From: Trifolium pratense
Taxonomy: Eukaryota; Streptophyta; Magnoliopsida; Fabales; Fabaceae
Direction of reading: 5' to 3'
Assembly: GCF_020283565.1 (NCBI RefSeq)
Contig: NC_060059.1
Coordinates: 51,217,157-51,281,156 of the forward strand
Length of the DNA: 64,000 nt
Shown here: positions 33,601 to 44,290 of the stretch, in pieces
How the letters are laid out: the number at the start of each line of letters is the position of its first letter
Numbering within the stretch: the stretch's first letter is position 1
Program-made: the position numbers and the translations under genes
Notes under the pieces: model-generated
Seen by the model: the letters and a program-made list of their open reading frames with translations, nothing else
What the model was told of the DNA's origin: nothing
Database searches by the model: none

Positions 33601-35445
33601 ATGAGATTATAATGGTACTTTGACCCAATGTGATGGTTAAATTTGGTAAATTGAATTGACGGTATAACATATATGGATTGTATTGTGTCTTGGTGACCCT
33701 ATCAGAAATTATGATATTTGAACCTATTCGGTTCTAAATTGAAGGTTGCCTTAAAATTATAAAAACATTGAATTGACCTATAGATTGTTGGAATAACGAA
33801 TTTTTGGTCGGTGAATCATTAAATATGCCGCTCACTCAAGGTATGCTACTATACTTTATAACTATTGTTAATTTGACTCTTTAATCTCTACATCTTTATG
33901 TTGATCAATCAGACACCTTGTTATGATTCAGAGCCTAAAATGAATACGTAGTCCTTTCAATTTACCTGATACCATGTATGAACTTGATTTCTTTTATCAG
34001 TTGTTCATATGAAAATAGTATGATACAATTGCAAATTGATGGATTATATGCATGTTTAATATGAACATTTATTCATAAGGTAAAATGCTTGTCTTGATGT
34101 CCCTTTCTGGTATGAGAATTGAAAACTTTATCTGTGAATATAAAGTTGAAATTGATGGTTTTGTGGCTAGATAACTTTTGATGCTATGCTAAATTTGATA
34201 TATCAGCTTATATGATCAAAATTTGATAAATTGAGATGAATATATTGTGGCTCAGTCACCGTGGACGAAACGGGAAAATACGATGACCATGAATGGTTGT
34301 CTTTTGTTGAGAAACATTTCTATGACGACCCTTAATCGAATAAGAATAGAAAACCTACATAGTTTTAAATTCTATAAAAAAGAATGACCCTGATGGAAAA
34401 TATGATATTTGAACTTATACGGTTCTATAAAATGGGATTGTGATGGTAATTTGACCCAATGAGATGGTTAAATTTGGTAAATTGAATTGACGGTTTCGAT
34501 TAAATGCGGTTATGATGGTACTTTGACCCAATGAGATGGTTAAATTTGGTAAATTGAATTGACGGTTTCGATAAAATGGGATTATGATGGTACTTTGACC
34601 CAATGTGATGGTTAAATTTGGTAAATTGAATTGACGGTATAACATATATGGATTGTATTGTGTCTCGGTGACCCTAGCAGAAATTATGATATTTGAACCT
34701 ATTCAGTTTTAAACTGGATGTTGCCTTAAACTTCAAAAAAATTGAATTGACGGTATCGATTGTTGGAATGATGATTTTTTTATCGGTGAATCATTAAATA
34801 TGCCGCTCACTCAAGGTATGCTACTATACTTTGTAACTATTGTTAATTTGACTCTCTAATCATTACTGCATCTTTATGTTGAGCAATCAGAGACCTTGTT
34901 ATGATTGAGAGCCTAAAATAAATACGCAGTCCTTTCAATTTACCTGATAGCATGTATGAACTTGATTTCTTTTATCAGTTGTTCATATGAAAATAGAATG
35001 ATATGAATGCAAATTGATGGTTTATATGCATGTTTAATATGAACATTTATTCATAAGTTAAAATGCTTGTCTTGTTGTCCCTTTTTGGTATGAGAATTGA
35101 AAACTTTCTGTGAATATAAAGTTGAAATTGATGGTGTTGTGGCTAGATAACTTTTGATGCTATGCTAAATTTGATTTATCAACTTATATGATCTAAATTA
35201 AATTGAGATGAATATATTGTGGCTCAATGACCATGGACGAAATGGGAAAATACGATGACCATGTTTATGACGACCCTTAATCGAATGAGAGTTGAAAACC
35301 TACATGGTTTGAAATCCTATAAAATAGGATGACCCTGATGGAAAATATGATATTTGAACCTATACAGTTCGATAAAATGGGATTATGATGGTACTTTGAC
35401 CCAATGAGATGGTTAAATTTGGTAAGTTGAATTGACGGTTTGGTA
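27640..35445. repeat. Tandem array of ~0.84-1.03 kb units with nested ~72-bp subrepeats
   Basis: The anchor 'gagatgaatatatt' (one variant) falls at 27655, 28688, 29530, 30505, 31485, 32388, 33291, 34233 and 35205, giving spacings of 1033, 842, 975, 980, 903, 903, 942 and 972 bp. Each unit carries 2-4 copies (the last partial unit one) of a ~72-bp subrepeat ('ggttaaatttggtaaattga' core), and copy number explains part of the length variation. Another conserved part reads 'tgccgctcactcaaggtatg'. Units 31485 and 32388 are almost identical, pointing to recent local amplification. No protein is credible: frames on the minus strand are just the subrepeat translated. It begins directly after the last ATX-like exon. 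Confidence 0.93.
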
Positions 35446-36741
35446 TGCTAACTTCTCCAGATATGAATTAGAAAATGCTCTGAGTAATGTCATAATGCAC
35501 TATATTAGAAAATCAAGAGTTTAAATTCTTCGAAAAATCTCTGTGATTCTTTAAGTAGTAATGCAAGCAAGATTCAAAATCAAAATGAAAAACTTTTGAA
35601 AATTAACTTGTCCTTAAAACAAGAATGTGCTTGCAGGAAATCTCAAAATATTTATGAATCTGCTTTATTGGAATTTGTTAGAAAGAATGTTGACAGAAGC
35701 AATATTACTTCTATGATCTATGATGTTTGCATAAACAAGGTGAAGGGATAGGTTACTTCTGTGGAAAATCTAATCTATCACCCTGTCCTAACAAAATACC
35801 ACTCAATCTTTATTCTACCTTTGAATTAGGAAATGATCAGGAAAGGAGCTTGAATGTCTCAGAGGTTAGCTCTGAAGTTGACTCAGAACCTGAGTTTCAG
35901 AGTACTTTAGAAGCTAAAATGTTCTGAAGCTTAATCTCTGATGAAATCGAAATCTAAGACAATCAGGTCAAAGAGACTGAAGAAGTCAGAGACTAAAGCT
36001 GAAAGAATGAAAAATCTAAGACACTCAAAATCCTTTGGAAAAAGGTCATTCAAAATCCAAAATACAAAGGAAGAATAAAGAGCTCCGATGCAGGAATTCA
36101 TTCAAAAGATCCAAAGGCTCTGAGAAGAACAGTGCTGGAATCTAGTGGACACTCCAAGCTAAACTCAACAAATGGTAGAAGCAGGGAAAGCTATGGAAGC
36201 AGCTCAAAACGAAGTCTACATTAAGGTATGAATGGTTCCTATCTTTATCCAAAAGAATCTAGACAAGCTAGTTGGAAGCTTTCTATCTCAAGGTCATTCA
36301 TCATGATTTTGATGATCTAAGATAACAGAACTTCTCTCCTTAAGAACCTCTGAAAAGAGTATCTAAAGGTAACATGTTCTGATAAAAATCTTATTTTAAC
36401 GATTCTCTGAAACTCTGATGAACGAACTCTGATATTGATAAGCAGAAGCTTTTAGAAGCTTGTTGAAGCCTAAACGCTTGTCTGCTTACATGTCATAAGA
36501 GTTAAAAATCTTCTAGCACGTGTCTAGGTCTCAATTGGATAAAGAGCAGTTAATAATGCAGTTCTGTCATTTATGTCCTTTTCAATTTTTGCGCTTCCCT
36601 ATTTGGTTAATTATTAACTTTTTATGAATACGCACTGAGTACACTCTCACACACCTCACTACGAACACTTGAACTTCTCTAAACCTCCAGCAAACTTTCT
36701 TTCTTTCTCAAATTAGCAAAACGCTACCTAAACCTTCATCA
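35446..36741 (+). mobile_element. SIRE/Maximus-like copia relic, gag end and spacer
   Basis: After the array ends, broken frames appear in the style of plant SIRE-type copia elements. They include a Ser/Glu-rich gag tail (GEGIGYFCGKSNLSPCPNK at about 35739-35795, SEVSSEVDSEPEFQ to about 35915, stop at 35925-35927), then non-coding text and a CT-rich leader (36640-36740) just before the next frame. Pol is absent, so a large internal deletion must have joined gag-proximal and env-proximal parts. The family assignment is from memory of legume elements. Confidence 0.5.
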
Positions 36742-36905
36742 ATGGAATCCTCTTCTGCATCTTCAAAACAAATTTCACGTGATCTTACTGGAACTCCTGA
36801 CAAGGGATTTAAGGATGTTAAGAATTCCATGTCGACTAATCAAGTGGGTGATGTCAACTGTGTGAAGTTTCAAAGCTTCAATCTTCAAGAAGTTACAAAA
36901 GTATT
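36742..36905 (+). pseudogene. SIRE-like third ORF (env-like position), 5' part
   Basis: An ATG at 36742 opens a Ser-rich frame (MESSSASSKQISRDLTGTP, then FKDVKNSMSTNQVGDVNC and FQSFNLQEVTK) that is cut at 36905 by the TRIM pair. The same kind of text resumes at about 42887. In SIRE/Maximus elements an extra ORF follows pol in this position. Its function is unknown, and this copy is dead. Confidence 0.5.
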
Positions 36906-37208
36906 TGTCAAATAACCGATTATCCCAAAAGCTTAAGCTTTTAGGATAGAGCCATATTAATGGTGTTATATTATTTCTAACACGCCCGCTCACGCAAGAG
37001 CCCACTTGGGCTTGAAACGTGGATAATGCATAGGCCCACCTACCATATGCTTAAATTCCACTTTTCAATTAGAAAGTGAGAGGAGCGGGCATCAAACTCT
37101 AGACCACTTAGTCATAGAGGCTCTGATACTATGTCAAATAACCGATTATCCCAAAAACTTAAGCTGTTAGGATAGAGTCATATCAATGATTTTATATTAT
37201 TTCTAACA
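36906..37208 (-). mobile_element. TRIM element A, 77-bp LTRs, near-complete
   Basis: Two direct repeats of about 77 bp (36906-36982 and ~37134-37208) start TGTCAAATAACCGATTATCC and end TTATTTCTAACA. The ~150 bp between holds no protein. Next to the right repeat, 'gaggctctgatacta' is the reverse complement of an initiator-Met PBS (TAGTATCAGAGCCTC), so the element reads on the minus strand. Tiny LTRs, PBS and no genes define a terminal-repeat retrotransposon in miniature. A second, truncated copy lies at 44723-44968. Confidence 0.8.
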
Positions 37209-37457
37209 TGTTAAGAAGTCCCACATCGGTTGCGATATGACCTGACTAAGCGTTTATAAATTAGAGACAATTCTCACTTTATAAGCCGGTTTTGTAGGGT
37301 TGAGTTAGGCCCAATACCCAATTCTAAGATGGTATCAGAGCCTCTCCCCGATCCGTTGGGCCACCTGTTATCAGGTTTCCGCTATCGGACCACCCATCGT
37401 TTATATCCACGCATCGAGCCCAATAGTGCTGGGCGTGAGGGGGTGTGTTAAGAAGTC
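37209..37457 (+). mobile_element. TRIM element B, left part, split by the gypsy insertion
   Basis: An LTR starting TGTTAAGAAGTCCCACATCGG at 37209 is followed by the PBS TGGTATCAGAGCC (37330-37342), ~100 bp without genes, a purine-rich GTGAGGGGGTG, and the start of the second LTR (TGTTAAGAAGTC, 37446-37457). It is interrupted here by the gypsy element and continues at 42788. It abuts TRIM A without a gap. Confidence 0.85.
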
Positions 37458-37937
37458 TGATAGGATCCAATTTAGTAATCTAACCAAAATCAGTAAGGAA
37501 ACAATAGAAATAGGGAAATTGACTGAATATTATTTCTGTAAAACCAATTAGAGTTCAAATGAGATCTAATTGTGAAGTACAATGGAATAGTAAGAAAAAT
37601 AACAATGAATGAAAAACATAAACCGAGTAATTCGAGCTACTCAAGGTCTCCACATGCATATAAGCATCTAAAATTCAGACATGATTGACTACAATGATGA
37701 ATCCATTATAAATAGTACTCAGATCTTCATTCTCTCTCTGCCATCTGTATCATTAATAGTATTAATAGTAGTCAACTATGTTTTCTCTCTCTGCCATCTG
37801 CATCATTATTAATGAGAAATCAACTCTATTTTCTCTCTCTGCTATCTGTCCCCCACATCCCTTATTCACTGCAATAGAATTATTCTCCTACATTATTCTT
37901 GCCACGTCTCATAGTAAAAACTCTATCGAAACTATCA
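37458..37937 (-). repeat. Gypsy 3' LTR
   Basis: Starts TGATAGGATCC and ends ACTATCA on the plus strand, and matches 42310-42787 almost throughout. On its inner side, the minus strand reads GAAGGGGGAGGAA, the polypurine tract. Confidence 0.95.
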
Positions 37938-37952
37938 ATTCCTCCCCCTTCA
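37938..37952 (-). other. Gypsy polypurine tract
   Basis: On the minus strand GAAGGGGGAGGAAT touches the 3' LTR. It is the RNase H-resistant primer for plus-strand DNA. Confidence 0.8.
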
Positions 37953-38150
37953 AAACTCTCCTTGACCTCAAGGAGAAATCCTGGATACTCTTTCCTCAAC
38001 TTATCTGCTAATTCCCAAGAATTTTCAAAGTCTGGTAGACCCTTCCACTTCACCAACACTTCTACTTCTCTTGCTTCATTCCTTCTGGTATCCATAGCGT
38101 CTTCAGGTTCTGGTGCTAACTGCCAGTCCTCGTTCATACAGCTAGGCAGG
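37953..38150 (-). pseudogene. Chromodomain at the integrase C-terminus
   Basis: The frame shows VLVKWKGLPDFENSWE, the aromatic-cage and helix motif of chromodomains (about 38000-38055), which target integration to heterochromatin in chromoviruses. A one-base frameshift near 38147 separates it from integrase: the integrase frame ends KNPCLAV-stop while the neighbouring frame gives the expected continuation into MNEDWQLAPEP. Confidence 0.88.
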
Positions 38151-39915
38151 GGTTCTTTAGTAATGAAACATGGAAAACTGGGTGGACTTTACTATCTTCT
38201 GGTAGCTTTAACTTATAAGCTACTTCCCCTATCTTCTGCAGAATCTCATAAGGACCATAATATCTAGGACTTAGTTTCTGATTAAACCTCTTAGCCAATT
38301 TCTGCAACTTGTAAGGTTGAATTTTTAGATACACCATATCACCAATCTGAAATTCAACCTCTCTTCTATGCTTATTGGCTTGGCTTCTCATCATATCTTG
38401 AGCCTTAAGCAACTGCTCATGCATCTCTTTCAAAGCTACATTCCTCTCAGCAGTTAACATGTTAACCTCCTCTACTGCGCATAGTTGCACATCACCTTTC
38501 ACCAACATTGGTGGACTTCTGCCATAAAGAGCCTCAAAAGGAGTGGATTTAAGTGAAGCATGATAATTGGTGTTATACCAATATTCGGCCCACGATAACC
38601 ACTTAGGCCATTGTTTTGGTTGTCTACAAGTTAAGCATCTCAAATATGTCTCTACACATCTATTTACCACCTCAGTTTGGCCATCTGACTGTGGATGGTA
38701 AGCACTGCTGTACTTCAATTTTGTACCAGCCTGTTTAAATAGTTCTGCCCAGAATGTGCTCAAAAAAACTCTGTCTCTATCTGACACTATGGATTTTGGG
38801 AATCCATGCAATTTCACTACTTCTTTAATAAAGATTTCAGCTATGTCCTTAGCAGTATAAGGATGACTCACTAGGATGAAGTGAGCATATTTAGTCAATC
38901 TGTCTACCACTACCATTATTGTATCAATGCCATGTACCTTAGGTAGTCCTCCAATGAAGTCCATGGAGATATCAGACCAAACCTGTGTAGGAATTGGCAA
39001 TGGTTGTAACAGACCTCCTGGGCTCAGAGTTTGATACTTGTTCCTTTGACAGGTCTCACAAGCTTGTACATACTCTTGAATTCTTCTTCTCATCCCTTCC
39101 CAATAAACAATACTAGCCAATTTCTTATAAGTCCTCAGATATCCAGAATGTCCACTAGGGGATGTATCATGAAATTCATGTAGTAACCAAGGAATTCTAG
39201 GAGACTGCTTTGGAATAACCACCCTTCCTTCATGATATAATCTACCACCCTTCAACTGGTAACCAGGATGACTAAGGGGATCTCCCACCAAGGCTTGAAT
39301 CAGTCCCCTAAGTTTCTCATCTTGCTGCACTTCTTCTTCTAAACCATCCCAAGCCTCACACTGCATAGTTGTGATAGTGTTGTACTGCATCTGCCTGGAC
39401 AATGCATCAGCCACATTGTTCTCTTTTCCTGGTTTATATTTAATGTCAAAATCAAAGCCTAATAGCTTTGCAATCCACTTCTGTTGGTCTTCCCCCATGC
39501 TCTTTTGTTCAGTAATGTATTTCAGACTCTTCTGATCAGTGTGAATTTGAAAATGTCTCCCCAACAGATAGGGCCTCCACTTCTGCACTGCCGCCACTAT
39601 AGCTATCAACTCCCTCTCATAGACTGACTTCTGTTGTGCTCTTTCAGATAAAGTCTGACTCATATAAGCTATTGGCCTTCCTTCTTGCATCAACACTGCC
39701 CCAATACCTTTACCCGATGCATCTGTCTCTACGATAAATTCTTTGTTGAAATCTGGCATTGCTAATACTGGTATAGTAGTCATTGCCTGCTTGAGTTGAT
39801 CAAATGCTAATTGAGCTTCTTCATTCCATTTAAAATTATCTTTCTTCAATAACTGGGTCAAGGGCCAGGCTATCTTGCTGCAACTCTTCACAAATTTTCT
39901 ATAGTAACCAGTCAA
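38134..39915 (-). pseudogene. Gypsy RNase H and integrase
   Basis: An open frame of 593 codons. RNase H runs from ~residue 60 (IVETDASGKGIGAVL, ERELIAIV, HTDQKSLK, NNVADALSR). The integrase zinc finger HHCC follows (HSGYLRTYKK...CETCQRNK), then the catalytic core with Asp in MDFIGG, Asp in VSDRDRVF and Glu in GQTEVVNR. All expected acidic residues are present. The frame is separated by a frameshift from RT upstream (39916-39920, at a G-run) and from the chromodomain downstream. It is the best preserved part of the element. Confidence 0.95.
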
Positions 39916-39917
39916 AC

Positions 39918-40697
39918 CTAAGAATCCCCCAAACTCTTAAGTTCCTTGGGAATAGGCCATTTCAACATATCTTCAATTTTTTTAGGGTCAGCAGACACCC
40001 CTCTGCCTGAGATTAAGTGACCTAAGTACTCGATCTCGTCTTGGCCAAATGAACATTTCTTCTTATTAGCAAATAACTTGTGGGTTTTTAGAACTTGCAG
40101 AATTTCTTTTAAATGCTTCACATGCTCATTCTGGTTGGTACTATAGATCAAAATATCATCAAAAAACACCAAAACAAATTTTCTCAAATAAGTCCTCAAT
40201 ACTTCATTCATCAAAGCTTGGAAGGTTGAAGGAGTATTGGTAAGGCCAAAAGGCATAACCAAATACTCATAATGACCTTCATGAGTCCTAAAAGTTGTTT
40301 TGGCAATGTCATTCTCCCTCATCCTAATTTGATGGTACCCAGACTTGAGGTCTAACTTGGAAAATATAACTGCACCACCTAATTCATCCAAGAGTTCATC
40401 TATAACTGAAATTGGAAATTTATTTGGGACAGTTACCTTGTTTAGGGCTCTGTAATCAGTACAAAATCTCCACCCTCCATCTTTCTTTTTCATCAGTAAA
40501 ATTGGGCTTGAAAATGGACTTGTACTATGCCTTATGATCCCAACTTGCATCATCTCCTTCACAATCTTTTCTATCTCATTCTTCTGGTAGTATGGGTACC
40601 TATATGGCCTCAAATTAGGAATATTAGCATCTGGTTTGAGCAGAATAGCATGGTCATGCTCCCTTATTGGTGGTAACCCAGAGGGCATATTAAACAC
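39918..40697 (-). pseudogene. Gypsy reverse transcriptase
   Basis: About 259 codons starting inside the pol polyprotein ([17 protein letters not shown]). RT motifs are complete: [49 protein letters not shown] and the active site FFDDILIYS (plant gypsy version of YxDD). A TAA at 40700-40702 precedes it in frame, and a frameshift at the G-run near 39920 ends it (LKSLGDS-stop). Confidence 0.95.
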
Positions 40698-40865
40698 TTA
40701 AGCAAATTCCCCAATTATCTTCTCCCATTCATACACATCTTCGTCTGCTGAGGGTACTGTTTTGACCTCCATTAAAGTATGGATATAGAATCCTATACCC
40801 TCATTTGACAGAGCCTTAATCATTGCCTTCCAAGTAGCTTGGCTGTTACACATAGCTGGATCCCC

Positions 40866-41210
40866 TTAAATGGTGTACTTCTGCCCATCTACTTCACATT
40901 TCAAGCACAAGTCTCCAAAATTAGCTTCTATGTTTCCCAAACTAGCCAACCAATCCATTCCCAGTACCATTTCTGAACCACTTAGCTCCATTAGGAAAAA
41001 ATGTTGTTTGAAATTTACCCCTTGAATCTGGAATTGCAGCTCTTCACACACACCTTGATTCTTCACCTTCTCACCATTGCCTACTTCAACAACATAAGTA
41101 GGTGTGTTCTTCAGATTCAGTCCTAACTCCTCCACCAATCTGGTTGCTATGAAGTTGCTAGTAGCACCATAATCAATCAATGTGAGGACCCTTCTGTTAC
41201 CATTCATCAC
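40866..41210 (-). pseudogene. Gypsy aspartic protease
   Basis: It carries VLTLIDYGATSNFI and MVLGMDWLASLG, the two landmarks of retroviral-type proteases of plant gypsy elements. The catalytic triplet is normally DSG; here it is DYG (codons at about 41169-41174), likely inactivating. It is in frame with the zinc-knuckle frame upstream across a single TAG (41211-41213), and a TAA at 40866-40868 ends it. Confidence 0.92.
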
Positions 41211-41693
41211 CTAGACTTTGAAAGACTTGTTTGAAGTAAGTCCTTCCTTGCTATGTAATGATAGCTTCAGAGTCTTTAATTCCACCTCTACTTCATTATG
41301 CTTCTCTTCCTCCTCTACCGCAGGTACTTCTTCATCACTACTCCAATCACACAACCTCAAATTCATATGTTTGAATTTGCACATGTGATCTCTACCCCAT
41401 TTCTCACCACATTTGAAACACAACCCTCTCTTGTGTCTGTCTTCAAGCTCAGCCGAACTCAAGCTCTTTCCTTTCCATTTATAACCACTACTAGTTCCAC
41501 TCCTCTCCACCTCCTTCTTAGTTCCACCAAAATCCCCAGGATCTCTAAACTTGGTGGTGCTGCTTCTATCCTTCCCTTCAGCCTTTTCTCTACCTCCAAT
41601 ACCTCTCTTCAACAATGCTTCATTCTTTTCCTCCAATAATAAAGCACGATCCATGAGTTCAGCTAAGTCCTGACACTCAAATTCTATCAACAT
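41211..41693 (-). pseudogene. Gypsy gag C-terminus with zinc knuckle
   Basis: It contains MDRALLLEEKNEAL and the nucleocapsid knuckle CFKCGEKWGRDHMC (about 41400-41441), the CxxC...H.C form usual in plant gypsy gag. It is out of frame with the preceding gag part. At the joint, the text 'aatgggtgcaa' and 'caacatctca' are each present twice (41688-41750), so a small duplication with deletion caused the break. Confidence 0.9.
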
Positions 41694-42274
41694 CTCAATG
41701 GGTGCAACATCACCCTTTCTTCCCTTCTAATGGGTGCAATCAACATCTCAAATTTTTCTCTATATTCCATAACTGTCCCTCTCTGTTTCAGATTCAACAA
41801 GGGTCCTAACGGATTTTGCAAAATCCCTTGTTGAAATCGTCGTATCAGGGCGATTTTGAACTCATCCCACGCTCGCGATGGAGTTTGCTCCTCCCACCAT
41901 TGAAACCAGTTAAGAGCTTTCTCCTCCAAGGCAATCACTGCAGCATCTAATTTCTCGTGCACCCTTACGCCATTCAGACGAAAATAACTCTCAATACGTA
42001 CTAGCCACCCATACGCATCATCACCTTTGAAAATTGGAATCTCCAACTTCCTCTGATTTCCCTGATACCGATGCGTGTGGCTAACACCACCTCGCGACGC
42101 CGTACTCCGGTCGCTATCATCGTCCTCTGTCCGTGGTGACCCCCGACGGTGAGGTCGTCCTCGCCGGTGTCGTGGACGTGTTTGTTGATCCACCAACATC
42201 GCACGAATCTGTTCCATGGTCGCTTCCAACGATCCAAGTCTCTGCTCGACTGAATCTGATCTAACGCCTTCCAT
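41687..42274 (-). pseudogene. Gypsy gag N-terminus
   Basis: The ATG at 42274 begins MEGVRSDSVEQRLGSLEAT, a short coiled coil. An Arg-rich linker follows, then the retrotransposon gag domain (FKGDDAYGWLVRIESYF, ALNWFQWWEEQ, WDEFKIALIRRF, YREKFEMLIAPI). The frame ends at 41687 after a frameshift, so normal Gag is not made from this copy. Confidence 0.92.
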
Positions 42275-42284
42275 TTCGCAAATG

Positions 42285-42308
42285 GATCAACCAACTCTTG
42301 ATACCAAA
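42285..42308 (-). other. Gypsy primer-binding site
   Basis: On the minus strand, two or three bases after the 5' LTR, TGGTATCAAGAGTTGG is complementary over its first eight bases to the 3' end of initiator Met-tRNA, the usual chromovirus primer. Confidence 0.8.
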
Positions 42309-42309
42309 T

Positions 42310-42787
42310 TGATAGGATCCAATTTAGTAATCTAACCAAAATCAGTAAGGAAACAATAGAAATAGGGAAATTGACTGAATATTATTTCTGTAAAACCAAT
42401 TAGAGTTCAAATGGGATCTAATTGTAAAGTACAATGGAATAGTAAGAAAAATAACAATGAATGAAAAACATAAACTGAGTAATTCGAGCTACTCAGGGTC
42501 TCCACATGCATATAAGCATCTAAAATTCAGACATGATTGACTACAATGATGAATCCATTATAAATAGTGCTCAGATCTTCATTCTCTCTCTGTCATCTGT
42601 ATCATTAATAGTATTAATAATAGTCAACTATGTTTTCTCTCTCTGCCATCTGCATCATTATTAGTGAGAAATCAACTTTATTTTCTCTCTGCTATCTGTC
42701 CCCCACATCCCTTATTCACTGCAACAGAATTATTCTCCTACATTATTCTTGCCACGTCTCCTAGTAAAAACTCTATCGAAACTATCA
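42310..42787 (-). repeat. Gypsy 5' LTR
   Basis: 478 bp, same ends as the 3' LTR. It drives the minus-strand transcript. 10 of my 11 counted differences from its partner are transitions, as expected for methylated silent DNA. Confidence 0.95.
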
Positions 42788-42886
42788 AAGTCCCACATCG
42801 GTTGCGATATGGCCTGACTAAGTGTTTATAAACTAGAGACAATCCTCACTTTGACTAAGTGTTTATAAACTATAGGCAATCCTCTA
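42788..42886 (+). mobile_element. TRIM element B, right part
   Basis: The LTR broken at 37457 resumes here (CCCACATCGGTTGCGATATG). It has a small internal duplication ('gactaagtgtttataaacta' at about 42813 and 42853). It ends just before 'agtatc', which resembles 'agtatt' at 36900-36905, so the two TRIMs together may sit in one 5-6-bp target site. Confidence 0.75.
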
Positions 42887-43436
42887 AGAGTATCTTCCAG
42901 GAGATATTGTTCCTATCGATTCGAGTATAGATTTCTCTGGATCTAAGAAAAGAAAAGAAGCTGAGGTTTTAGAAAGGAAATCAGCCAAGAAGGAAAAGCT
43001 TTGGAGATATGAGCACTGATGTATCTGAAATCAGGACAAGAGAGAAGAATAACAAGAGGTCTGCATGTATTGGTTCTGGAACAGAATCTAAAGAAGTGTC
43101 TTTAGCGTCAAGGAAGAAGTTAAAAATTGAAGGCTCTAAGGATGTTCAGAACCAGAATCTTGAAGGTAATCTTCCTGACATCATCTCAAGTAATCCTTTA
43201 GAAGTCGTCTTAATCCTAGCATAGGAATGACCAAGCTCCTTCAAACCATTTCTCCAAATTTTGTCTCCAATGTCATTTCATTATCAACCTTTGTTTTGAC
43301 AGAAAATCAGCTAAGCTCTGACACTTCAATCAACCAATCCTTCCTTGATTATCCACAACTTGACCATATGCAATTGAATCATGATCAAGTGAGTCAGACT
43401 GTTAACGTATTTAACCCTCTCAGCTAACTTCACCTC
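42887..43436 (+). pseudogene. SIRE-like third ORF, middle part, frameshifted
   Basis: Continues the text cut at 36905: PGDIVPIDSSIDFSGSKKRK with Lys-rich stretches (ERKSAKKEK), a TGA at about 43006-43008, then in another frame DVSEIRTREKNNKRSACIG and NLPDIISSNPLEV to a stop, then TKLLQTISPNFVSNVISLS in a third register. A hydrophilic protein with a basic nuclear-localisation-like cluster; no enzymatic motif. Interrupted by the hAT-like element at 43449. Confidence 0.5.
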
Positions 43437-43448
43437 TGACTTGTGATC

Positions 43449-44290
43449 GGGGCGGACCCAGACATGAATTATCAGTGGGGCTAAATTTTTTTAGCATTAC
43501 TGGAAAAAATTTATCACCATCCTAATAATTTAGTTAAACAACAAACAATATATGAAATTACTACTAATACAACATGTATATTCAAAAAAAGAAGATCAAC
43601 AAATCAAAAATCCAGAAAATTTTTCTATTAAAAAAAAAAACAACAAATTATATCCAAAAAAATTACAAAATTCTTGGAAACAAAAGGCTATAACTTATTG
43701 AATATATGTTAAATCATACATATTACTATTGTTTGATACTTCACAAGATTCTACCTTGGACCAAAATATATAGAACCCAAAATTATACTAGCTTAGATTA
43801 TTTTGATAAACTAATTCAATTAGCTTATAACTTATGGAGTAATTTTTATTCCAATTTTACTCGTATCATCTTACTTGAAAAAATTAAACCTATTGTTTTA
43901 TGTTAGTTAAATAGTTAATTTTACTCAATACTATAAATTCAATTAGTCATCCACTATTTTTTTTTTTTGACAAACTAAATCAAAGTTGATTATTATAAAA
44001 ATAAAGTATATAACTTAAAATCATACATTACGTATAACTAAGGATTTGAAATTAACAATAATAGATTATAAACTAATATTTGCAATAATATTTAAACTAA
44101 TGTGTACCAAGAAATATACAATTATTAATAATAAATTCTAAACTAATATTTACATTAATATTTGTATGAATATGTAAAAAGAATAAATTAAAATTATTTA
44201 TAAAATTATTATTATTATTATTTTTCGAAAAAATTTGGGCCGGGCTGGTGTGGCTTTAGCCATAACAAACCTCGCACAGGTCCGCCCCTG
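43449..44290. mobile_element. hAT-like non-autonomous element
   Basis: The ends are inverted: GGGGCGGACC at 43449-43458 and GGTCCGCCCCTG at 44279-44290. (C/T)AGGGGCGG(A)CC-type ends are common in plant hAT elements. 'ggggctaaa' near the left is matched by 'ctttagcc' near the right. The interior is AT-rich, with no transposase. It interrupts the SIRE-like frame. A clean 8-bp target duplication was not seen. Confidence 0.7.

Larger units (their letters stand above)
37453..42792 (-). mobile_element. Ty3/gypsy chromovirus with both LTRs and 5-bp TSD
   Basis: The target duplication AAGTC lies at 37453-37457 and 42788-42792. The element body (37458-42787, ~5.33 kb) has LTRs of 480 and 478 bp and reads gag, protease, RT, RNase H, integrase, chromodomain on the minus strand. 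This is the Ty3/gypsy order with the C-terminal chromodomain of plant chromoviruses. I counted by eye 11 substitutions plus one 2-bp indel between LTRs, roughly 2.3% divergence, so it is a young insertion. Even so its coding part holds three in-frame stops and about three frameshifts, so it cannot move alone. Confidence 0.97.

Noticed and set aside
27786..34645. Repeated minus-strand frames of 62-133 residues with RQFNLPNLTI...GQST periods
   Set aside because: The ~72-bp subrepeat is a multiple of three, so it stays open by chance. The reading starts and ends vary between units and follow the repeat, not a gene.
37880..38267. Plus-strand frames opposite the gypsy integrase
   Set aside because: They are antisense to a clear chromodomain/integrase frame and share no plant protein motif.
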